Shown here piece after piece: positions 34,158 to 42,137 of a stretch of DNA of 64,000 bases. Position numbers and translations under genes: made by a program. How positions within the stretch are numbered: the first letter of the stretch is position 1; each line of letters opens with the position of its first letter. This stretch comes from an uncultured Rhodopila sp. (lineage in GTDB: Bacteria > Pseudomonadota > Alphaproteobacteria > Acetobacterales > Acetobacteraceae): the NCBI GenBank assembly GCA_903932145.1, contig CAIZFE010000038.1:1-64000 (forward strand), written 5' to 3'. A model generated the notes under the pieces. The model saw only the letters and a list, made by a program, of their open reading frames with translations. It was not told the origin of the DNA and ran no database searches.

Positions 34158-35816
34158 TCAGACCCGAATCAGATGCACATCGACCATCGGGCGCTTGCCC
34201 ATTTTACGGCCGAGCGTGCGCCGCAGCGCTGATTTGGCGGCATCCAACAGAGCGACATCGTCGCGGCGCAGGTTGGCCGGCAGATTTTGCAGCGAATCGG
34301 CGAAGTCGGACGCGACGCGATCGGTTTCGGGATCCTCGGGGTCCAGCAGACCGGGAGCGGTGACCTTCGGCCGGCCACGCACATTGCCGCTTTGATCGAC
34401 CGCGACACTGGCAACGACGATGCCGTTGAACAGCATGCGGCGACGGGCGGACATGACTTCGCCCTTCAGCGGCACCAGGCGGGTGCCGTCCAGAACCAGA
34501 CGGCCGACGGGAGCGCTGTCGGTGATGGCCGGACGGCCGGGCGACAAAGTAATAATGTCGCCATCCTCCATCATGAACGGAGTGGCGCCGGCTTCGCGCG
34601 CCAGTTCAGCGTGCGCGGACAGATGCCGCCACTCGCCATGCACCGGTACGGAATAGCGTGGCTTCACCAGCTTATACATCCGGCGGAGTTCATCGCGGGC
34701 CGGATGGCCGGAAACATGCACCAGATGGTCGTCGTCGGTCATCAGCCGGACGCCACGGCGGACCAGATTGTCCTGCACGGTGCCAATGGCGCGTTCATTG
34801 CCGGGGATCATGCGGGACGAATAGATGACGGTGTCGCCTTCCCCCAGCGAAACCCGCGGATGGTCGTCACGGGCGATGCGGGTCAGCGCGCTGCGATCCT
34901 CACCCTGGCTGCCGGTGATCAACATCAGGATGTTGTCATCGGACACGTCGTCGATATCGTCCTCGGTCAGGAACGGCGGCAGGGTCTTCAGGTAGCCGCA
35001 TTCGCGGGCAGCGGCGTCCATGTTGCGCAGCGAACGGCCGACGATGGCGACACTGCGGCCGGCATCGCGGGCGGCGAGCGCCACCGATTCCATACGGGCG
35101 ACGTTGCTGGCGAAGCAGGTGACGGCAACCCGGCCGCGCAGATCGCGGATCAGCGCGGACAGGCTGCGGCGCACGTCGGCCTCACTGCCGGAGTGACCTT
35201 CGACCATCGCGTTGGTGGAGTCGCACACGATTGCGAGCACGCCCTTTTCACCGAGGGCAGCCAGGGCCGCCTCATCGGTCGGGGCGCCGATCAGCGGATT
35301 GGCGTCGATCTTCCAGTCGCCGGTGTGCAACACGGTACCGGCCGGGGTGTCAATCACCAGCGCCTGTGCTTCGGGGATCGAGTGCGCCATGGTGATGAAC
35401 CGCAGCGCGAACGGCTTGATGTCGAAGCTGCCGCCGGGTTGGACGACGTTGACCTTGACCTGATTGGCCAGGCCATTCTCGGCCAGCTTGCGGCGCAGCA
35501 CGGCGGCGGCGAAGGGCGTGCACCAAACCGGGCATTTCAGCCGCGGCCACAGCCACGCAACCGCGCCAATGTGATCTTCATGCGCGTGGGTGATCACCAG
35601 CCCGACCAGCTTGTCCTTGCGATCCGCGATGAAGCCGGGATCGGCCATCATCACCTCGACCTCGGGAAGTTCGCTGCCGCCAAAGCCGATGCCGCAATCT
35701 ACGGCGAGCCATTTTTCGGTACCTGCTTCGCGCCAGCGATACAGGTTGAGGTTCATACCAATTTCGCCCGTCCCGCCTAGTGGCAGGAAGGCCAGTTCGC
35801 CTGTTTCAGAGTCCAT
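34158..35816 (-). CDS. rnj: Ribonuclease J
   Basis: Metallo-beta-lactamase fold nuclease of 552 residues with 5'-3' exonuclease and endonuclease activity in RNA decay and maturation. The metal site reads THAHEDHIGA (His77 to His82). VLHTGDWKID, the beta-CASP domain and VHVSGHPARDELRRMYKL follow, then a C-terminal dimerisation domain. It has the usual length for alphaproteobacterial RNase J. It lies 18 bases downstream of coaX on the same strand. Confidence 0.95.
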   Translation of the reverse strand: MDSETGELAFLPLGGTGEIGMNLNLYRWREAGTEKWLAVDCGIGFGGSELPEVEVMMADPGFIADRKDKLVGLVITHAHEDHIGAVAWLWPRLKCPVWCTPFAAAVLRRKLAENGLANQVKVNVVQPGGSFDIKPFALRFITMAHSIPEAQALVIDTPAGTVLHTGDWKIDANPLIGAPTDEAALAALGEKGVLAIVCDSTNAMVEGHSGSEADVRRSLSALIRDLRGRVAVTCFASNVARMESVALAARDAGRSVAIVGRSLRNMDAAARECGYLKTLPPFLTEDDIDDVSDDNILMLITGSQGEDRSALTRIARDDHPRVSLGEGDTVIYSSRMIPGNERAIGTVQDNLVRRGVRLMTDDDHLVHVSGHPARDELRRMYKLVKPRYSVPVHGEWRHLSAHAELAREAGATPFMMEDGDIITLSPGRPAITDSAPVGRLVLDGTRLVPLKGEVMSARRRMLFNGIVVASVAVDQSGNVRGRPKVTAPGLLDPEDPETDRVASDFADSLQNLPANLRRDDVALLDAAKSALRRTLGRKMGKRPMVDVHLIRV

Positions 35817-35834
35817 AATTCGAGTTTCGTTCCG

Positions 35835-36644
35835 TTATTCGTGTTCAATCAATCGCGTTCTCTCCCGGGGTAATGTGGGCGCTGGGTTGCGCTCCGCCAA
35901 CATCCGCAGGCCATCCAAAGTCAGATCGGGCTCGATGTGCTCGATCATAAGTGTTCCCTCGGCGAACAAAGGGGCCAAACCGCCGGTTGCGACGACCTTC
36001 ATAGGGCCGCCGAATTCAGCTTTTATCCGGGTCAGCAGGCCCTCGATCAGGCCGACATAACCCCAGTACATACCCGATTGCATCGCGGGGACGGTGGAGC
36101 GCCCGATCACCGATTGCGGCCTGCCGATGCCGATGCGTGGCAGACGGGCGGCGGCCTGGTGAAGGGCCTCAAGGGACAGGTTTATGCCAGGGCAGATCAC
36201 GCCACCAAGGTAGGCACCAGACGCGTCTACCACATCAAAGGTGGTAGCGGTACCGAAATCGACAACGATCATCGGCCCGCCAAAATTTCTGTGACCGGCC
36301 ATGGCGTTCAGCAGACGATCAGCGCCGACCTCGTTGGGATTGTCGATCTTGATCTCGAACCCCCAGTCCAGGGATGCGCGAGCGATCAGCGGTTCCACGC
36401 TGAACCAATCGCGGCAGAGGCGGCGGAGATGATACAGCGCGGCGGGCACGACGGTGCCGATAACGGCGGCGTTGATCTGCTCCCGCTTCAGGTCGCACAG
36501 GGTCAGCAGGCTGTTCAGCCAGACCGCATATTCGTCGGATGTGCGCTGCGCATCGGTGCGGATGCGCCAGACGCCGCGCCAGCCGGAGGAATCATGAACC
36601 GCGAACACAATGTTGGTGTTGCCGGCATCGACGACAAGAAGCAT
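35835..36644 (-). CDS. coaX: Type III pantothenate kinase
   Basis: First enzyme of coenzyme A synthesis, 269 residues, ASKHA-fold kinase of the feedback-resistant type III class. Motifs: [16 protein letters not shown] (phosphate 1), [14 protein letters not shown], and [14 protein letters not shown] (phosphate 2) followed by [11 protein letters not shown]. It starts the coaX-rnj-DUF1467 transcript. In many relatives birA and the nuo genes precede coaX; here the upstream neighbour is an unrelated flavoprotein, so the synteny stops at this point. Confidence 0.95.
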   Translation of the reverse strand: MLLVVDAGNTNIVFAVHDSSGWRGVWRIRTDAQRTSDEYAVWLNSLLTLCDLKREQINAAVIGTVVPAALYHLRRLCRDWFSVEPLIARASLDWGFEIKIDNPNEVGADRLLNAMAGHRNFGGPMIVVDFGTATTFDVVDASGAYLGGVICPGINLSLEALHQAAARLPRIGIGRPQSVIGRSTVPAMQSGMYWGYVGLIEGLLTRIKAEFGGPMKVVATGGLAPLFAEGTLMIEHIEPDLTLDGLRMLAERNPAPTLPRERTRLIEHE

Positions 36645-36844
36645 GGCTAGACGACCGATCCCGACCCGGTGGAAGACTGAATGCCCCTATAGGACTGACT
36701 ATAGACAAAGCGAGGTCACATGATCGATTGCGTGGTTCCGAGTCAATGTGACGCCTTTGGCGTTGGGCGCGCTGGCGATCAGGTTTACGTCACGTTCCAT
36801 AAAACTGGCCATCCGCGCATGTCCCGGGATGTCAAACCGAGCGA

Positions 36845-37555
36845 TCAAGCCGGGTAGGTCGTGTGGTACGCCTCCAATAAGGTTTCATCCAAGGCACGAC
36901 CGCCCTGGAAAATCGCCAGATCGTCCGGCATGGCGCTGCCAGCCACCATACGCGGGCAGGGTTCCGGTTCACCCAGCGTCTGCCGCACCGGAATGCGGGC
37001 GGCCCAGACCGGCAATGTGTAATCGTCCTCGTCGTCCGCAACATGCGTTGACCGGATTTTCCCCGACGCCTCATCGATCGGCATCATCACGAACCCCGTC
37101 GCCTTCGCCTCCTGCTCGGTCGGCGGCCGAATGTCGCGGGAGCGCCCGGGGTAAAGCCGATCCACGAATGCATCCATCAGTCGCAGCTTCTCGCTGGCGT
37201 CGGTCACCATCCGGGCGGTGCCGAACGCCATCACGGAGCGATAGTTGACCGAATGATGGAATCCGCTGCGGGCCAGGACCAGCGCGTCCAGATGGGTCAC
37301 GGTCACGCACACCGGCAGGCCGGCGGACTGCTTACGGATCATCCGGCTGGCGGAGGAGCCATGCCAGTACAGGCAATCGCCCTCCCGCCAGAAGCCCGTC
37401 GGCGTGCAGAACGGCTGGCCGTCAACCACGTAGGCGATGTGCGCCAACATCGCGGAATCGAGGATGTCATACACCGTCGCCTTATCGAACCGGCCACGCT
37501 CGTGCCGGCGCCGCAGCCGGGTAAGGTCGGAAACGGGAAAGCTGGAATCGGCCAT
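36845..37555 (-). CDS. Pyridoxamine 5'-phosphate oxidase-like flavin-binding protein
   Basis: Protein of 236 residues with the split-barrel FMN-binding fold of the PNPOx-like/NimA group. Supporting motifs are AHIAYVVDGQPFCTPTGFWR, LYWHGSSASRMIRKQSAG and HHSVNYRSVMAFGTARMV. Members reduce or bind flavins, nitroimidazoles or heme; the substrate cannot be predicted. The ATG at 37555 has GGAG nine bases upstream and is preferred to a start 22 codons earlier. It reads in the same direction as the GST gene, about 90 bases apart. Confidence 0.8.
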   Translation of the reverse strand: MADSSFPVSDLTRLRRRHERGRFDKATVYDILDSAMLAHIAYVVDGQPFCTPTGFWREGDCLYWHGSSASRMIRKQSAGLPVCVTVTHLDALVLARSGFHHSVNYRSVMAFGTARMVTDASEKLRLMDAFVDRLYPGRSRDIRPPTEQEAKATGFVMMPIDEASGKIRSTHVADDEDDYTLPVWAARIPVRQTLGEPEPCPRMVAGSAMPDDLAIFQGGRALDETLLEAYHTTYPA

Positions 37556-37647
37556 CGTCTTGGCTCCGGTGAAAATTGATCTCCTCTTTTCCACCGGCTT
37601 CGACCAAAACGATTGGACCAATTCAGCGCCTCAGCGCCGTTCCATTG

Positions 37648-38283
37648 TCAGGACATCTTGTGCTGGGCGGCCAGTGCGGCATCCTTTTCCCGAACCAAGA
37701 TCGCGGCCGGACGGCCGGTGACGCGTTGGATGTAAGCCTTGATCTCGGGCGATTCCGGGACAAGGCCGAACATCGTCGTCCACTGCAACGCCGTACCCCA
37801 CAGCACATCGGCGGCCGAGAATGCCTGCCCAAGGATGAACCGGCCGGCGGAAAGCTGAGCGTTCAAGGTCGCCATGACGGTTTCAAAATCGCCGTAAGGC
37901 GACATCGCGGCCGGAGCGGGATCGCGCTTCATCGCCCGATCCACCACCGCCGGCTCAAAGCACCCGGCATAGAATGCCATCCAACGCAGGTAGGGTCCCC
38001 GGCGCTTGTCGCCCACTGGCGGTGTAAGCCCGGCTTCCGGAAACAGGTCCGCCAAATACAGATAAACCGCCACCTGTTCGGTTATCAGCACGTCGCCATG
38101 CAGGACCGCCGGGACTTTGCCCATCGGATTGATCGCCAGAAACGCCGGCTGCCTTTGCTCGCCCGCCTGCATGTTCAGCACGCGCAACTCGTATGGAGCG
38201 CCTAGTTCCTCCAGCAGAGTTAGGGTGCCGCTGGAACGGGTGTTGGGCGCATGGAACAGGACGATGGTGTCGGTGTCGGGCAT
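37648..38283 (-). CDS. Glutathione S-transferase family protein
   Basis: Cytoplasmic protein of 211 residues with a thioredoxin-like N-terminal domain (IVLFHAPNTRSSGTLTLLEE, then NPMGKVPAVLHGDVLITEQ with the cis-Pro and the EQ/ES glutathione contact) and an all-helical C-terminal domain including AFSAADVLWGTAL, the N-capping box of GSTs. The likely thiol-activating residue is a Ser near the N-terminus. The substrate is unknown. Confidence 0.87.
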   Translation of the reverse strand: MPDTDTIVLFHAPNTRSSGTLTLLEELGAPYELRVLNMQAGEQRQPAFLAINPMGKVPAVLHGDVLITEQVAVYLYLADLFPEAGLTPPVGDKRRGPYLRWMAFYAGCFEPAVVDRAMKRDPAPAAMSPYGDFETVMATLNAQLSAGRFILGQAFSAADVLWGTALQWTTMFGLVPESPEIKAYIQRVTGRPAAILVREKDAALAAQHKMS

Positions 38284-38390
38284 GGCTACCTCCTGAATGG
38301 GACGCCGAAGCGTTGTCTCGTCACACGATAACGGCGCCCTGGCTCTCAGGATAGAAACGCTCTGTTTCGGACTATGTTCGGCGGCAACAT

Positions 38391-39329
38391 TCAGATTTCA
38401 ACCGGCGTGACGGACAGCGTCAGGTGTTCCGTGCGGCGCAGCAGGCCGACCGGGACCACGACGCCGGCGCGTTCCTGCGTCAGAGTGCGGTGCAGATCGT
38501 CCACGCCGGTGATCGGGGCTCCGTCGAACGACACCAGCACATCCCCGGCCTGCAGGCCGGCCGCTTGCCCCGGCCCGTCCGGGACAATCTCGGCAATCAT
38601 CGCACCGGTGGCCTGCTGCAACCCATGAAAGCGACGCACCCGCGTGGCGATGGGGACGGTCTGTGCCGACACGCCCAAACGAGACCGCCGGACCCGGCCA
38701 TCCCGCATCAGCCGGGTCGCCACCCAGATCGCGGTGTCGATGCCAATGGCGAAGCAGATCCCCTGCGCCGGTCCGATCATCGCGGTGTTGATTCCGACCA
38801 CCCGGCCCGCCCCGGACACAAGCGGGCCGCCAGAGTTCCCGGGGTTCAGCGGCGCGTCGGTCTGAATGACGCTGTCCAAAAGCCCCCCTGCCCTGGTGCG
38901 CAGCGTCCGTCCCAGCGCGCTGACGATTCCGGCGGTGACGGTGCAGGTAAAGCCGAGCGGGTTGCCAATGGCGACGACGAGTTGCCCGACTTTCAGGGTC
39001 GCGGACACGCCGAGTTCGGCGTGCGGCAGGCCGGTGCCTGACAGTCGCACGACGGCGATGTCCGTGGCGGGATCGTCGCCGATCAGGGTCGCCTCAAAGC
39101 TCTGGCCGTCCGTCAGGCTGGCGTGCAACCGGCCAGCGTTGCCGACAACGTGGCTGTTGGTCAGCACGTATCCGTCGGGCGTAAAGATAACGCCAGATCC
39201 CTGACCCGCCGGGCGGCCGTCCTTAGCGAACGCGGTGATATGCACGACAGCGGGGCCAACGCGGTCGAACGCGTGGATCACCTGCTCGGAATACGGGTCG
39301 AGTTCCTGGTCTAATGCATCGAGCGGCAT
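38391..39329 (-). CDS. HtrA-like trypsin/PDZ serine protease without signal peptide
   Basis: S1C-family protease of 312 residues. The catalytic triad is complete: His60 (TNSHVV), Asp90 (TDIAVV) and Ser166 (GNSGGP). A PDZ domain occupies about 215-310 (LGVSAQTVPIATRVR, AEIVPDGPGQAAGLQAGDVL). Unlike DegP it has no signal peptide or membrane anchor, starting MPLDALDQELDPYSEQ, so it should act in the cytoplasm. AAGGA lies upstream of the ATG. It is divergent, with 146 bases between, from a homologue that has lost the triad and from a LuxR-type regulator. Confidence 0.9.
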   Translation of the reverse strand: MPLDALDQELDPYSEQVIHAFDRVGPAVVHITAFAKDGRPAGQGSGVIFTPDGYVLTNSHVVGNAGRLHASLTDGQSFEATLIGDDPATDIAVVRLSGTGLPHAELGVSATLKVGQLVVAIGNPLGFTCTVTAGIVSALGRTLRTRAGGLLDSVIQTDAPLNPGNSGGPLVSGAGRVVGINTAMIGPAQGICFAIGIDTAIWVATRLMRDGRVRRSRLGVSAQTVPIATRVRRFHGLQQATGAMIAEIVPDGPGQAAGLQAGDVLVSFDGAPITGVDDLHRTLTQERAGVVVPVGLLRRTEHLTLSVTPVEI

Positions 39330-39475
39330 GGAAGTTGTCCTTTCGTCGCCCAAATGGGGAGACTGTGATCTTCTCGGAACCCGGCCATCTGGTGGGGCTT
39401 TGTCCCGGTCATCCAACCGATGCCGCGCCCGTCCGCCCCGGGGCAAGGTAAGGCTATCCAAGGAGGTATCGACGT

Positions 39476-40363
39476 ATGGATATGATCGAACAGTTTTCGT
39501 CTGACCTGGCCGACCGGATCGCCGCCGCGGCGCCGTTCGTGGTGGCGGTTCACACCGGCAAGCGGCCGACGAGCGGGATTTTGTGGCGGCCGGATGTCGT
39601 GGTCGCGTCCGAGCAAATGCTGCCCGAGGACGTTGCGGGAATTCAGGTCTCGCACGGCGGCCAAACGGTCGGCGCGACGCTGGCCGGGCGGGACAAGGGC
39701 ACCAATGTGGCGGTCCTGAAGCTGGAAACGGCTTTGGATGGTGCCTTACCCGAAGCCGCCGATGGGCTTCGCGTGGGCAACCTGACTCTGCTGGTTGGAG
39801 GTGATGGCGGCGGGCGCGCAACCGGGCGGTTGGCGATGGTGCATGCGTTGGGCGACGCCTGGCACAGCATGGCGGGCGGCCGGATCGATGCCCTGATCCG
39901 TCTGGATACACGACTCGGGATGGACGAGGGCGGCCCCGTTCTGTCATTGGCGGGCGGTCTAATCGGTATGTCCACCTCCGGCCCAAGGCGGCGGACCATT
40001 GTCATCCCTACCGCGACACTGGCCCGCGTCGTCGATCCCCTGCTCACAGACGGCCGCGTCGCCACAGGTTGGCTCGGTATTGGTCTGCAGCCGGTGATGA
40101 TTCCCGACAGTTTTCGTCAGACCGCCGAACGTGATAGCGGGCTGATGGTGGTTGGGCTGGTGACGGGCGGTCCGGCTGAAACGGCCGGCGTCATGCCCGG
40201 AGACATCGTGCTGGACATCGATGAAACGCCCGCCGGCCGGCCGCGCGCGCTGACCGCCTCGCTGGGTCCCGATCGGATCGGCCAAAGCGTGGCTCTGCGG
40301 CTGTTGCGGGCTGGCGCTGTGCAGACCATCGCCGTCACGATTGCCGCTCGTCCGCAGGCATGA
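39476..40363 (+). CDS. HtrA-like pseudoprotease with PDZ domain
   Basis: Protein of 295 residues with the same protease-plus-PDZ layout as the divergent neighbour but an inactive site. Aligned by eye, His is Gln47 (VVASEQML), Asp is Asn77 (KGTNVAVL) and Ser is Glu151 (LGMDEGGPV). The beta-barrel and PDZ segments (LGIGLQPVMIPDSFR, VTGGPAETAGVMPGDIVL) remain intact, so it is probably a binding or regulatory protein rather than a decaying gene. AAGGAGGT lies nine bases before the ATG. Its TGA overlaps the next start as ATGA. Confidence 0.85.
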   Translation: MDMIEQFSSDLADRIAAAAPFVVAVHTGKRPTSGILWRPDVVVASEQMLPEDVAGIQVSHGGQTVGATLAGRDKGTNVAVLKLETALDGALPEAADGLRVGNLTLLVGGDGGGRATGRLAMVHALGDAWHSMAGGRIDALIRLDTRLGMDEGGPVLSLAGGLIGMSTSGPRRRTIVIPTATLARVVDPLLTDGRVATGWLGIGLQPVMIPDSFRQTAERDSGLMVVGLVTGGPAETAGVMPGDIVLDIDETPAGRPRALTASLGPDRIGQSVALRLLRAGAVQTIAVTIAARPQA

Positions 40364-40896
40364 GCAACGGCCTCCGCATTCGCGTTCATGCGACCGACCC
40401 GGTTCGCCGCCGGGGTCTGACAGCGATGCTGGAGGCGGCCGGACACGTCCTGACCGACGAAATCCCGGATGTGGAGTTGTGCGACCTGGACCGGATGTCC
40501 TCGCCGCTTCCGAAAGAGGCCGAGGCGCCGGTTGTCGCACTCACGTCGGGTTCCCCGGCCGGTTCGCCCGCCGGCGTGCTGGCGCCCGATGCGACGACGG
40601 CGCAACTGGATGCCGCGCTAAGGGCGGTTTTCGCCGGTCTGTTGGTCCGATCCACCGCCGCGACCGAACCACGCGGCTTCGCGCCGGCGGAGGATATGCC
40701 GCTGCTGACTCCCCGGGAGCGGGAGGTCCTGGGACTGATCGCCGAGGGCCTTAGCAACAAGGAAATGGCGCGCCGGCTGGGGATCTCGGTTCACACCGTG
40801 AAATTCCATATGGAGGCCCTGTTCACGAAGTTGGATGCGACCAGCCGGGCGGAGGCGGTGACAAAGGGGCTGCGGGGAGGGGTGATCGAATTGTAG
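40360..40896 (+). CDS. LuxR-type regulator with degenerate receiver domain
   Basis: Protein of 178 residues. The C-terminus is a GerE/LuxR helix-turn-helix: LTPREREVLGLIAEGLSNKE then MARRLGISVHTVKFHMEAL. The N-terminal ~100 residues resemble a response-regulator fold (IRVHATDPVRRRGLTAMLEA) but keep few phosphorylation residues and include a Pro/Ala/Ser stretch, so it is probably not phosphorylated. It is translationally coupled to the pseudoprotease by ATGA, which suggests that the two proteins form a signalling pair controlling the divergent protease or another target. Confidence 0.87.
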   Translation: MSNGLRIRVHATDPVRRRGLTAMLEAAGHVLTDEIPDVELCDLDRMSSPLPKEAEAPVVALTSGSPAGSPAGVLAPDATTAQLDAALRAVFAGLLVRSTAATEPRGFAPAEDMPLLTPREREVLGLIAEGLSNKEMARRLGISVHTVKFHMEALFTKLDATSRAEAVTKGLRGGVIEL

Positions 40897-40908
40897 GAAG
40901 ATCGGGGC

Positions 40909-41110
40909 TTTGCCCCGACCCCCACCAAGGAGCGTCGCTCCTTGGAACCAAATAATAAGGTGATATGGGATGAAGGGGGCGACACAGACGTTACAAACGC
41001 CTCGGCAGCCCCCTTCATCCCATATCACCTTGTCCTCGGGATCAAAGGGCCAAGGCCCCCCGCCTTCGCAGGGGCATGCTTTGCGGGTCCAGGGCAGAGC
41101 CCTGGCCTTC
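40909..41110. repeat. Composite hairpin region with perfect 24-bp inverted repeat
   Basis: Four hairpins follow one another. GGGGC-TTT-GCCCC (about 40909-40921); CCAAGGAGC-GTC-GCTCCTTGG (about 40925-40945); perfect 24-base arms at 40957-40980 and 41008-41031 around a 27-base loop; and CCAGGGC-AGA-GCCCTGG (about 41090-41106). The region separates the LuxR gene from moxR. No transposase. It looks like a composite repeat or a non-autonomous mobile element; it could also end the upstream transcript. Confidence 0.75.
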
Positions 41111-41174
41111 CAATAGTTTGACATTCCTTCCCAGCGATGCGATCCGGTTACTGAACAGTAGCTTGGAGCAGGAC

Positions 41175-42137
41175 GTGAACGATGCGCTGCCGCTGGGGAT
41201 TGAGCCCCTGCGATCGATCGACGCTGTCGAACAGGGCCTGAGTGAGGCCGGGTATATCGCCAATCGCCAAATCTCGACCGCGATCTACATGGCGCACCAC
41301 CTTCAGAAGCCGATCCTCGTCGAGGGTCCGGCCGGCGTCGGCAAGACCGAACTGGCAAAGTCGGTCGCGTCGTGGCTGAAGCTGCCGTTGATCCGGATGC
41401 AGTGCTACGAGGGGCTCGACGAGTCCAAGGCATTGTACGAATGGAAATACGGCAAACAGTTGCTGTACACGCAAATCCTCAAGGACAAGATCAACTCCGT
41501 CATCGGCGACGCGGACGATCTGGCGACCGCGCTGGATAAGCTGCACTCATTCGGCGACGTGTTCTTTTCGCACCAGTTCCTGGAGCCTCGGCCGCTGCTG
41601 CGGTCGTTGCAGGAACCCGGTGGTTCCGTGCTGCTGATCGACGAAATCGACAAATCCGATCAGGAGTTTGAGGCTTTCCTGCTGGAAATCCTCTCGGATT
41701 ATCAGGTGACGATCCCCGAGATTGGAACGGTGCACGCCCTCGTGCCGCCGATCGTGTTGCTGACATCGAACAGCACGCGCGATCTGGGCGATGCGTTGAA
41801 ACGCCGCTGTCTGCACCTGCATATCGGTTTCCCGGATGACAAGCTGGAAGCGAAAATTATCTCCTCCCGCGTCCCCGGTATTGATGGGCGCCTGTTGAAA
41901 CAGTTGGTCAGCTTCGCTCAGCAACTACGCGCGCTGGACCTAAAAAAGGTCCCGTCGGTCAGCGAAACGATCGATTGGGCCAAGATCATGTTGTTGCTGC
42001 ATGTGTCGGTGCTGGATGTCGATATGGTGCGCGATACGCTGAATGTGCTGCTTAAGTTCGAAGCGGATATCGAGTCGGCCGGCAAACAACTCGCCTGTTT
42101 GACGCACAAGGCAAGGCAGGACGCCGGGGTCGCATGA
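41175..42137 (+). CDS. MoxR-type AAA+ ATPase (CoxD-like)
   Basis: AAA+ ATPase of 320 residues. Walker A is GPAGVGKTE (about 51-59), Walker B LLIDEIDKSD, and TSNSTRDLGDALKRRCLH is the sensor/arginine region. MoxR ATPases work with a VWA-domain partner as chaperones that activate metalloenzymes. The start is taken as the GTG at 41175 with TTGGAGC upstream; earlier starts enter the repeat region. The stop overlaps the next gene as ATGA. It resembles coxD of CO-dehydrogenase clusters, but no molybdenum hydroxylase genes are in this window. Confidence 0.88.
   Translation: MNDALPLGIEPLRSIDAVEQGLSEAGYIANRQISTAIYMAHHLQKPILVEGPAGVGKTELAKSVASWLKLPLIRMQCYEGLDESKALYEWKYGKQLLYTQILKDKINSVIGDADDLATALDKLHSFGDVFFSHQFLEPRPLLRSLQEPGGSVLLIDEIDKSDQEFEAFLLEILSDYQVTIPEIGTVHALVPPIVLLTSNSTRDLGDALKRRCLHLHIGFPDDKLEAKIISSRVPGIDGRLLKQLVSFAQQLRALDLKKVPSVSETIDWAKIMLLLHVSVLDVDMVRDTLNVLLKFEADIESAGKQLACLTHKARQDAGVA

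Noticed and set aside
39476-40363. Pseudogene of the HtrA-like protease
   Set aside because: The frame is full length with a strong ribosome-binding site, intact PDZ and coupling to the next gene. Only the catalytic residues changed, so a non-catalytic protein is more likely than decay.
40957-41031. Possible CRISPR or phage attachment site at the 24-bp inverted repeat
   Set aside because: The repeats are inverted, not direct, occur once, and no integrase, cas gene or spacer series is present.
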